From assembly GCA_001584585.1 (NCBI GenBank), contig LSYV01000006.1, positions 934,083-965,915 of the forward strand: DNA of 31,833 bases. The letters are read 5' to 3'. The notes below the pieces were generated by a model, which had not been told where the DNA came from, searched no databases, and was given only the letters and a program-made list of their open reading frames with translations. Within the stretch, counting starts at the first letter, position 1. Every line of letters starts with the position of its first letter. A program made the translations under genes and the position numbers. This document shows, in pieces, positions 21,345 to 31,499 of the stretch. Source of the stretch: Gonium pectorale. Lineage: Eukaryota; Chlorophyta; Chlorophyceae; Chlamydomonadales; Volvocaceae.

Positions 21345-23031
21345 CGTCGTCCTCCGCGCAGCCGGGCAGACAAGGCCAAACGCGTAAGGAGTGAGCAAGA
21401 AAGCGAAACCGCGTTTAAGCGTTCCCAAACTGAACGTTCGCAATGGTGTCCGCCTCGAGCCTGTTGCCACCATCAAAACGGGTAAAGTCGCCTTAAGATG
21501 CCGCCTGAAACCGGCGGTTGGGGTCTGTCGGTTGGGTCGTTGGAGTCGGAGGCAACGTGACGGGAACCGGCCCGAGGAATCTTACTTGGCCTATGTGGCC
21601 TTGCGGCCTGTGCAGAGTCCATGTGTGCTTGAGCCTCTGGACGAGTGGCATGCGCCTGGCGCCTGGCGCGCGTTCAGGCCTTGTGGCCTGGTTGCCGCTT
21701 GCACGGTTAGTGGTCGGTCACACTCCGCGTTGTAACAGGCCAGATCGACTGGATGTGAATCGCTACCGTCTCTATGCTCGCTACGTTTGGAAGTCGTCAA
21801 CTACTGCCTTCCTTCCGGCCAGTTGCGAGTCCGTGCGTGTCCACTCATACGCGCGGAAGGGCAACGGCAAACAGTGATGCGTCTTGGGGCCTTGACCCTG
21901 CAATGCAATTGCAGCCTTGCGCTCTCGCACTTAAAAGCCAATGTCGGAGGACAACTTGCAAACGGACGTTGAAGACCCCCCGGGTTACAGGGGCCGCCGC
22001 TGCATTCCGCTTGCGGGCACAGAGCGTGCAGGGTCCTACCCGCGTGCCTCGCGAGCATTAACCACTCCTGGGGCATATCGTGTTGATGCATGCAGCATGC
22101 TTCAACAGATAGAAGTGATCCCACATTCCAGGCTCCGGCCGACGCGGGGGTATGGCCGTAGAGGCGGGCTCCCTCTTTCCGTGCAGGTTTCTCTTTTTTA
22201 ACCCGCCGCGGAGTGTACGCATCCCGTTGTGATAACGCCGCCTGCGACACTCTGGATGGCTCCTGCTGTGTGGCCAGCTGCTGCCGACCTTGCCGTAAAC
22301 CTGCATGCTCTTGCTGTGACATGCTGTGCATTGGTTACCAGATCGATGTGCTCGATGCCAGTATCGTCATGTGACCTGCCTGGCGGACAAACGGAATTCC
22401 CAGCCTACGGGGAGCACGTCAACTAGTTGGGTTCTTACACAACCTCAGTTGCGCCAACAACCGCACCTTCTATGACCTCCCATCTCTTGCAGGTCCACTC
22501 CCCACTGCAGCGCACGGGAGCTGGCCACTCGATCCGCCAGCAGCACTTTTCCGCCCCAGCAACTCCTCGCTGCGTATCCGCCCGCAATCCCTATACAATG
22601 CAACGGAAGCAACCAACACAGGCCAACACCGGCGATGTTGGGATGCGGAGCCCAATCCAGAAAGGACGCTGCCCATATAGCAACTGCGCGAATAGGAGGC
22701 AGCTCCGCGCCAAGCCCGCCGACACCTGCGCACTGGCCGGCTTCATCCGCCCCCTACAACAGGCTCCCGCCGCTTTGCCCTTATGCGCGTTCACATACAT
22801 CATCATCATCATACTGTTATGCGACAACATGCAATGCAGATGCAGAAGTAAGCCACGCTGCTGACCGGGGCACTGGGGCAGCTTCCGAACCCGCATCCGC
22901 AGGTGGTTTCCCCGGCGCTTGGGACTCCCGACGCCGCCGCACCACTAGTTCTGCTTGGCTTGGCTTGGCGAGCAAAAGGGCCGTCCCCCCCCGACCTCAC
23001 GGCGTTTCGCCCGCTTTCCGTCAGACCGTGT
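21345..23031. other. Spacer between ABM genes A and B
   Basis: About 1.7 kb upstream of gene A and downstream of gene B. It should contain the gene A promoter and the gene B 3' UTR. A minus-strand TGTAA at 22435-22439 is a possible gene B polyadenylation signal, about 600 nt past its stop. GGTTGG-type simple repeats occur near 21515-21545. No further exon is recognisable on either strand. Confidence 0.55.
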
Positions 23032-26000
23032 CTAGTCGCGCTCCTCGCTGGAGGCCAGCACGTGGAAGCGATGGGAGTACCACTCGATGCCCTGGTCCTC
23101 GGCGAACCTGGTGGGACGGAGGAGGATCGAGGGTGGGGTGGGGCGGGGTGGGCGCGACGCGGCGACACATGGCAGGCACGAGGTTACGGGTATTAAGGGT
23201 TAGCGCCGGCAGAAGGGCGGCGCGGAGGACACGACTCAAATGAGCGCCTCGGACAAGTAACGTTGCGGGAGCGTTCAAAAGAGGGCAGGCAGCCCTGCGC
23301 CTCCCTGCAGTGCCCACTCTCCGCACTACCTTGCCCTGGCCACGACATCCACTCACTCGCGCAGGCCACGGAAGGTCTTGGACGTGACGTGATCGAAGTA
23401 GGCGTCCAGGGAGTCCCAGCCGCCGCGGAGCACGTAGTGGTGGTTCATGGTGGCGAAGCGGCGCAGCCTGGCGGGGGCGCGGGTGGACGATTGACCCATG
23501 GGTCGCTCCGGGACGGCAGTGCGACAGCAAACAGGCAGGGCTGTTGTGGGAGTGCATGGATCCTTAGCCCTCTCTTAGCACTCTCACAGATTGCCGTGTT
23601 GCAGCGCTTGGATAGCACCCATTTGTGCAGAGCCGAAAGATATGCCAGGTTGCCAGCTAAGGCACAAAAGCTGTATGTCACGGCCAAACGTACGCGAACA
23701 CGAAACACGTAAAAGCCATAGGCACTGCGGCAATTCACACTAAGGATGTAAGACATGCACGGCGCATGTAAGGCGCATGCACGGTGGGACTGCACGCCAT
23801 GTATGTTCGACACACCAATATGCAGAGAGGGTTGGACGAGCGCGCGCGACGATTGACTTGGGACCCGCGAGCGGGACGCGGCACGCGTCTGGAGATAAAG
23901 ACTCACACGAAGAAGCGGTTCTCGTCCTCGTCCTTGACCACCCGCTGCTGGATGTCCTCAAAGGTATCCTCAAAATCGTCACGCTGCGGTCAAGGGCCGA
24001 CATGGTTAGGAGCTTGCGACGAGGGGAGGGTACTGGGCACTGGGCGAGTGCGAACGGAGTGGCAAGGTCCAGGGCAGGCCAAGGGACTGGATCCGCCAAA
24101 GCACCCGCGGGTCCAGTGCCTCGGCACGACCTCATGCTGGAGCGGCCCATGTTTCCATCCACCTCCCCCCACACCCATCCCTCACCCACCCACCACGGAT
24201 GGAGGCACGTGGAACTTGACGGCCACGTGGGCCGAGGTCTCGCGCGGGTCCTCGTCCTCGATCTCGTCGCCCTCGCGGCGGCGGCGGCGGCGCTCCAGGT
24301 CCCGCGCGTGGGCAGCGCGGGCAGCGGCCGCCACCTTCTCGCCCTCGCGGTCGGCACGGTACTCCTGTACAGGAGGTACGACGGCAAAACGGCCAACGGC
24401 CATAACATCCGACGGTGCAGGGAGTAGGGGGGCCCAAGCGGGTGCGCAAGGGGGCCACTAAGCGTCTCCGTGCCAAGCTACCGAAACCGGTGGTGCCTGG
24501 GTGGTGCCTGGGTGGTGCCTGGGTGGTGCCGAGGTGCATCGCACTTATGATCCCTACCCCTACAGCGCACCCCGCCCCGCCCAAGTTCCTCGCCCTGATC
24601 ACCCACACAAGCGGGTGGGGCTGCCCATCGCGCAAGCATCTTCCCCTAACCCACCCAACCGCCAACCAATTAACGAGCCGCCGTCCGCACGGCTGCACTG
24701 CGAAGGCAACGAACGGCCTCAGCCCGGACACACGACAGGGGCGCACCCGCTTGAGGTCTCCGGCCGACTCCAGCGGGTAGACCTCCATCATGATGTCGTT
24801 AGCATCCACAAAGTCCATGAAGTCCTGGCGGTCGCGGCCCCTGGTGGCCAGGAGGAGAGGGCAGCGGATGGGAGGGGTGGGGAGGGAGAGAAGGGGAGCG
24901 GAGGAGTGGAGGGGCAAAGGAGAAGACGGGAAACGGTATGCAGCAGGGATGATAGGGATGATAGGGCATGGTGATGTATCGCCTACTGGCTTCCCTCGTC
25001 AGCCAGCTCCCCAGCTGGCAGAAGGTGAGGAAATCTTGTTCTTTGGGGAAACCCAATACTGGCGTAGCGACACCCCATCCCCTCAACCCGAACTTGGTAG
25101 ATGGGGCATGATATATTTGCAGGATCTTGGCCGGTTTTTTGTGGGTCCCCTGGGGCTACAGCACTGGCAATGCTGTGGTGCGTCGGCGGCTGCGACGGTG
25201 GGTGGAAGGCCCACTCCTGGGAGCGGGAACATGCCCATACGGCGCGCTTCTGTTCGGCACACGATTCCACTGCGACAGGGCCACGCGTACGGCACGTGTC
25301 GAACGCAACGCGTAGCGCTGATTTGAAGCATACTGGCATTCACGTACGGTCGCTCCCCTATGTCAACCGAGCGCGCATCTGCTAAGACCACATACCGCAC
25401 TGCTGAAGGCCCAATGAGCGAGGGTCCCGGAACCCCCGAGGCGCCCCTCCTAACCCCTGCCGCCCGTTCGCCCGCCCTGCAACGCCCCCTCGTCACCCGA
25501 TACCCGACCCCATCCTCACAAAAGCCCTCGCCGCCGAACCGCATCGCATCACCCACTCGTGGAAGTCCATCAGGTCGTCGAAGCTCTCCCACTCGGTGTA
25601 GGACCAGAAGTCGGTGTTGTCGGAGACGGTCTTGGTCAGCTGGTAGAAGTCCAGGCCGTCGGCACCCTCAAGCGACTTGTCCAGGCGCAGCCTACGGGGT
25701 GGCGAGGTGGGCCAGGGGGCAAGGCGCCGGACGGACGCGGGCCTGAGAGACGCGTTGATGACAACGTGCCGCCAGCTGAAGTCCCATTCCGGGTCCGTGA
25801 AGCCTGAGTGGGTAAGGCGGGGCGATTGCGCACATCGCCACTCCCGGCTTACTGAGTCCCACGCGGCCACAGGCTGTGGTGATTGGTGGCGCAATCCCGT
25901 TTCCCATTCAGTTGCCCCCGCCCGGGCAGCAACCAGCCAGCCAGGACACGACCGACTAACCTAACTCATTAACTGCCAACCGCCAACCGCCACCGACCGC

Positions 26001-26889
26001 CAATGGACACCCACCACTCTCTGATGAAGTCGTCGTGCACGGTGGGCGGCACCTCGTACATGATGGACATGTACACGGGGCGGTCCCGCTCGCCGCCGCC
26101 GCCGCGACGCTCCAGCCGGTCCTGGAACCACTGCGTTTACGGCGGGAGGGAGGGAGGGGCACCGAGGTTGAAAAAAACAAGGTCCATTCGCGAAGGCCGG
26201 GTGTGTCCGGGGCCCGCGGCATGGAAGCGGAGGTGCGGGCCTGTGTGGTTGACGGGCCTGTGTGGTTGACGGGCCTGTGTGGTGGGCGGTGACCCGTGGG
26301 TCACCGCGGCCACGGGCCCTGGGTCGGAGGTAAGTCGGAAGGACGCCGCGATGCGCGCGACGCTGCAATGGCCGTGCATCGGCCAAGACGTACACGCAGG
26401 CATCCGCGCGGCTGCTATGACTGCTGGTGTTTTTGGCACCTCCCCGTGAGCGAGGGGCCACGCCCGCAAGCAAGGCCGCGCGTGCCTCGCCGATAGACGC
26501 CACGACACCGGCGCAAATCACCACCAACAGCGCAACGCGCGCACCGTGATTCCCATGGACGCCACTAAACAACGTCAGACCTGTTCCTCTTGTGAGATGA
26601 AGACAATCCTGCCCCACCCTGAGCGTGCGCGACTGACGCCCTACGTTGCCCCGTCAACGGCCCGCAAATAGATAAGCCTACGAGTGGCCAGGCGCAGCAC
26701 GGCACCTCTCAAGCGCGCTCGCACCTGCAGTGCCTTGATGTTGTTGGGGCTGGTCTTGAGGCGCAGTCCGCTCTGCAGACGCTGCCAGGCGGCGGAGGGG
26801 TCGGAGGGGCCGGTGCGCGCGGCGCTCGCGGCGCCCAGCAGCACCAGCGCTGCGGCCGCGGCCAGCAGCACAGTGCGTGTCGAGGCCAT
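23032..26889 (-). CDS. Secreted double ABM-type alpha/beta-barrel protein, copy B
   Basis: Paralogue of copy A with the same eight-exon plan and the same intron phases: 26725-26889, 26015-26130, 25557-25691, 24747-24840, 24194-24364, 23907-23983, 23357-23467, 23032-23107 (945 nt, 314 aa, TAG). The signal peptide is residues 1-23 (core VLLAAAAALVLLG, ending AASA). Domain 1 shows PVYMSIMYEVPP, LDFYQLTKTVSDN and FWSYTEWESFDDL; domain 2 shows AHVAVKFHVPPS, DENRFFV and YVLRGGWDSLDAYFDH. Exons 1, 5 and 7 are almost identical to copy A, while exon 8 is clearly diverged (GIEWYSHRFHVLASS versus DIEWHAEPFRVLASS). A 15-residue N-terminal part of exon 2 also differs and is Gly/Arg-rich. The exon 3 acceptor is TAG rather than CAG. 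As with copy A, the fold is inferred from pattern and the reaction is unknown; it could be non-enzymatic. Confidence 0.88.
24492..24530. repeat. 11-bp tandem repeat, 3.5 copies
   Basis: Units of GGTGCCTGGGT start at 24492, 24503, 24514 and 24525 (last one partial). They lie inside intron 4 of copy B (24365-24746). Confidence 0.85.
26236..26284. repeat. 17-bp tandem repeat, 2.9 copies
   Basis: Units of CGGGCCTGTGTGGTTGA start at 26236, 26253 and 26270 (last one partial). They lie in intron 1 of copy B and stop seven bases before the palindrome at 26291-26302. Confidence 0.85.
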
Positions 26890-28888
26890 GGTCCTCAGTG
26901 CGGCCGGGTGGGGCACTTTGCACTGATTTGAGGTGCGGAGCGGCTGAAGGGTAAATGGAGCAATAGTAATCCGCCTGAACCTGAGCCTGAGCTCTTCGAT
27001 CGAGCCCTGTCCTCTAGATATACTGTTCGGGACCCGGCGGTTGGGGCATGGCGGTTGGGTAGAATCTACGGAAACGTGACCAACCCCAACAAGGTATCCT
27101 TGATCTGACCTGGAGGTGAGTGGTGCCCCAGGCGTGTGTGGGGCGCGTGCCCGGCCGCACTGCGCTGCATTCCCTATCGAGCGGTTTGCCCCCGCACCGG
27201 CGCCCAAACGCCGCGCGTCGGCCAGGGGGCATACGTCATTCTTGCGCTAGCTGCCCCCGAAAACGGCAAACCGCAAAAACACGCGAAATGGAGTGACCTG
27301 TAACGGGGGCAAACAACGTTGTAAAGGTGACGATCAGCGCAAGCGGCAGGACGCCGCCCGCCAGCCACGGCCGCTGTGTGGGAGCCCTTTGCGCAATCCT
27401 TGGGCCACGCGGCCCTCTCCTCAAGCCCACCCATGTGTGTCACGCCGCTGTGTCGCGGCTCCGATCCCTTGCCAGCTCTGACCGCCAGCTCGTTCGATTT
27501 CGTTGATGCGCCAGGTGCCTTAGCTGCGCGAAAAATAAGGCCGCTACGCACTCGGTCGGCGTCGTTGTCCCATCACCAGAAGTCAGATTGCCCCGGCGGC
27601 GGCGCCGCCGCCGCCGGGGCAAGTGACCCACGGGACGGCCGACTCTCGCGCCCCTCGCTGTCTTGCAGCGGGTTTTGGGACGCCTCACCGCGTGTGGAAT
27701 GTTAAACGGACCCTTAGGCCAGCGGAAGGGGGGGGGGGCACCTGATGCGGAGTTGCGCGAGGGTCTGAAGCACGCGCGTCCGCCCGCCCAGCAGGCCCAG
27801 CGTTGCACACCTACCCAATTCTCTGCTGAGCATGTGCAAGCAGTCGTGTGGGGAGGGGGGGGGCACCTCACGCCCGTCGGTCGGCCGGCTTGGGTGGCGC
27901 AACCGTGCCATGCCCTACGGGGCTGAACACCCGCCTTGCTCTCACGCGCAAAAACCGGTCACCGTTTACCGGTCGCTAACACTCTCGTGTGCGAGCGGTG
28001 CCCCAGCGACACGGCAGCGGCCCGGTTGTGTCACAACCGTTTTACAATCCAACGTACTGCAGACGCCTACCAGCAAAGCCAGCGCGCTGGATCCCCGCAT
28101 ACGGTGCATGGACCGCAGGCCACCACGTGCGTGGTAGCGATGCCGATTCGTTGCTCTTTCGGGCCGCAACACACGACGGGTGCATCGCGCACCGTGAACT
28201 AAGGCAAACGTCAATGCCTCCGTGCGTGCGTTCATACCCGCCGATGCAATGCATCCCGGGCTGCTCGCCTCGGGTAGCCCGCAGGGTCATACATACAAAA
28301 GAGGTACCCTGAGTGAGGTAAGGACAGCTTCCTCGCAGCTCTCAGCGGGGCCACGTAGCAACCGAATTGACTGCACAGCAACTTGCACAAACCGCAACGG
28401 CATACGAGTCTTGCCCGCGACCAGAATCCACGAGCCGCCATCGGCCGCGAGGGCAACTGGTGCCAGACATATAGTCCTGCACATGCAAGCAAGCAAGCGT
28501 GTAGGATGATGCCTTCATATATACGCATAGACCGTGGCGTAGCCCACGGCAGTCCTCCCCGCCGCTGAACCCCGGCAGTCCCAAAGGAACGTCGGCTGCC
28601 GCTGCCAGCGGCTAATCAGCCGCCAGCTGCCCAGGCCCGTGCACGTACCCGGACCAGTACCTGCGTTACTCCGTCCGTACGTTATACCGGGCATGCCTGT
28701 CTGCGTGTCAAGCAATCTCGTCTCCCGCACAATGAAACCCATGCAATGTGCATAAGCCCAGCGGGCCACGGGCTTGGCGCCTGTCCTTCCCAATCCCATC
28801 AAGCCCGTCCCGTGCCAGCCGTGTAACCTGGCCCCGGCGCCGACCCGACCCGTCCCGCCACCCGTACGTCCTCGTACGGCATCGCCTT
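26890..28888. other. Spacer between ABM genes B and C
   Basis: About 2 kb upstream of gene B and downstream of gene C. It should hold the gene B promoter and the gene C 3' UTR. A minus-strand TGTAA at 28042-28046 is a distant candidate polyadenylation signal for gene C. A long perfect hairpin is at 27588-27622. No recognisable exon is seen on either strand. Confidence 0.55.
27588..27622. other. Perfect 16-bp stem hairpin with 3-nt loop
   Basis: The left arm TTGCCCCGGCGGCGGC (27588-27603) is exactly complementary to the right arm (27607-27622), with loop GCC. The stem is almost entirely G-C and would be very stable. It lies about 700 nt upstream of the gene B start codon. There is no T-tract of a bacterial-type terminator, and a role is unknown. 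Confidence 0.9.
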
Positions 28889-31499
28889 CTACATCTCCTC
28901 GCCGCAGCTGCAGGCCAGCACGCGGAAGGGCTCGATGAAGAACTGGATGTCGTGCTTCATGCAGAAGCTGCAGCAGGAGGGGGTTCGGGGAAGCGCGGGG
29001 CGGAGGGTGGTGTTGGGAGCGAGATACCGTTTGTGGGGGTTAGAACGTGAGTAGATGTGCGCTGGTCGATTGAGGGCGGACGAGTTTTGTGTATTACGAG
29101 TTTTGTGTATTACGAGTTTTGTGTATTACGAGTTTTGTGTATTACGAGTTTTGTGTATTACGAATTTTGTGTATTACGAGTTTTGTGTATTACGAGTTTT
29201 GTGTATTACGAGTTTTGTGTATTACGAGTTTTGTGTATTACGAATTTTGTGTATTACGAATTTTGTGCGTGGGTTGGGCGGCAGGTTGCTTGCGGCCCGG
29301 GCAGGCAAAGCGGGCAAGCAAACGCGCAGTGCCTCGTGCGCCGGCGGTGCAGTGCCGTTTGGTTGGCGGCCGGCGTCGCCCAAGGGCGTGCGGCGCAGCG
29401 CGGTACGTCTTCAAGTGCGTCCCCTCGTGGCATCGAGGGAACAAGCGTGAACACGACCTGGCTGCAAAATAAACATTCAAAATGTGCGCAACACCGCACA
29501 GCACAGCACAGCACAAAACACAGCCCCGTGTACTGAGGATGCGAACGGGGTCCTCGGATATCGACACGCCAACCTTGTGCATACGCGTGCGTGCGTGTGG
29601 GGGGCTCACGCTTATGCATGCGTGTGTGTATACCGTTATATGTGTGTGTGGGGGGGGGGGCATACGCGCAAATGGCATACGCAGGGCTGCCTGGCTCCTG
29701 CGGCAGGCCATCGAAGCTGCAGGCGACCTGGCCTAGGGTGATGGCGAAGCAATGCTACTGGTTGGCGAGGCAAACACCACCCGATGCTTCCCCGCCACAC
29801 TCACTCCGCGAGGGGGCATGGGTGCATGTGGTCCAGGTAGCCGTCCAGGGTGTCCCAGCCGGCGCGGAGGACGTAGCGGTGCTTCATGGTAGTGTACTGG
29901 CGCAGGCTGGAGGGCGGATGTGTGGGGCCGCGGGGGAGGGGGAGCGAGGAGGGGGCAGTAAGGGGGCAGTAAGGGGGCAGTAAGTGATGCACACGGCCTG
30001 CTTATGGGGAGGACGCCGCACCCACGCAAGTATGGCTATGGGTGAGGGGACGTAGCGGCGAGGGGTAGGTGATGGCGGGCAAACGGACAGTGGAGATGGT
30101 GAGGCGTGTGTGCGGGGGGTGGGAGGGTGGGTGGGTGGGTTGATACGGGGGCAAACGTCCACGAGCTTACGTGTAGAAGCGGTTCTCCTTCTCCTCCGTG
30201 ACCACGTCCTCTTGCACCTTCATGAACTCATCCACAAAGTCCTCGTGCTGCGCGCCAGGGCAAAAGGGAGCGGAGGGGAGTAGACGAGTACTTTTGGATG
30301 CAGGGTTGTTGTGGGTGCTGGGAGGGACGCGGTTGTGGCGCGCAGCGCCAACGGTACCCATGTATTGGCAGCCCCCCATGAGCGACCCACGACTGACCCG
30401 CCTCCCCAGAACGTTTCCCTCGCTCCGCTTGCCCGCTTTGTTTGCGCTGCTCTCCTTCCGCTCGCAGGGCATCACGCCGAGCGCACATCGCCCACCCTCC
30501 CAAGCACCCATTCGCACACTCCCATGAAACACATCCCCATAACGCAAATCCTGGAGTACCGTACCGGAAAAAAAAACCTTCTTTCGGGGTCCATCTTCCT
30601 CCCCCTCCCCTCTTCCCCTACCTCCCCTCCCCCCCCTGCGTACCAGGTGGGGCGGCACGTCGAACTTGATGAGCACGTGCGCGGGCATGTCGCGGGGGTC
30701 GTCGGTGGTGCGGCGGCGGCGGTCCACGGGCGCGGTGCCCTGCCGGTCCGTGCGGTACTCCTGCGCCACGGGCGGGACAGCGGGGATAGGCATAGGAGGG
30801 GTGGACCATGTCGGGTGGCGTTACCAGCCACAACAGCGGCCAATACATGGTCGCAGACGGTGCGGAAGGGGAGCGTGGGCTGTCCTCCCCTGCCCCAGCG
30901 TCAGCCTCCGGCCCCCAGAACCGCGTTCACTCGCTTACTATCAGTTCTGCTCTTTTCCTCCCCCCGCATTCCCCTCCCACGCACGCGCACACCCACGGTG
31001 CCCCACCCTCTTGATGTCGCCCATTGCCTCCAGCGGGAAGGCCTCGCGGGTGATGTCGTGGTCGTTCAGGAAGGAGGTGAAATCGCTGTGACAACGGGAG
31101 CTGAAGGAAGGGGAGAAGCGGGCGGGGGCAGCGGCAGGAAGGAAGGGGGGTGAATCGGGTGGGGTGGGGTGGTTGCAAGGGTCGGAGCGGAAGTTGCAAG
31201 GGCCTGGGATAAAGGCGGCGAAGGCCTTTGGGCCGACGCGCTCGCACGTCTCAACAAAAGCACCGTCCTACCCTGCCCTCCGGCCCGCCCTCCGCCCCTT
31301 GCGCTCCTTCTCCAGGGAGGGGGGATCATCCCATCATTCCGTCCCGGCCCCTCCCCCCGCTCACTCCAGATGGTCCATCATGTCGCCCCAGGACTCCCAC
31401 TCTGTGTAGCCCACGAAGTAGACGTTGTCGGTCATGAGCTTGGTGAGCTGGTAGAAGGTGATGCCGCCGGCCTTGCGCAGGTCCTTCTCGTACGTCAGC
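28889..31499 (-). CDS. Double ABM-type alpha/beta-barrel protein, copy C (5' end missing)
   Basis: Third, most diverged paralogue. Six exons fit in the window: 31365-31499, 31007-31085, 30644-30760, 30171-30247, 29805-29906, 28889-28967 (589 nt, about 195 aa, TAG). They match exons 3-8 of copies A and B with identical phases; the signal-peptide exon and exon 2 must lie beyond the right edge. Domain 1 keeps ITFYQLTKLMTDN and FVGYTEWESWGDMMDH. Domain 2 keeps AHVLIKFDVPPH, KENRFYT and YVLRAGWDTLDGYLDH. The linker exon (30644-30760) is 18 codons shorter than in A and B and lacks the Ala-rich part. Exon 7 is three codons shorter, with MHPCPLA replacing the TSKTF region. The C-terminus adds cysteines (FCMKHD and ACSCGEEM) not found in A or B, possibly disulphide-forming if the protein is secreted. 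Intron 7 contains a 16-bp minisatellite. Confidence 0.85.
29081..29267. repeat. 16-bp AT-rich minisatellite, 11.7 copies
   Basis: Unit CGAGTTTTGTGTATTA repeats from 29081 with exact 16-bp spacing; the units at 29161, 29241 and 29257 have GAA in place of GAG. It lies inside intron 7 of copy C (28968-29804). Because 16 is not a multiple of three and the unit lacks plus-strand stop codons, it gives misleading Tyr/Cys/Val-rich open frames in all three plus-strand frames. Confidence 0.95.

Noticed and set aside
29055..29536. Plus-strand frames with repeated Cys-Val-Leu-Tyr peptides
   Set aside because: They are translation of the 16-bp minisatellite in all three frames; no start context or homology supports a protein.
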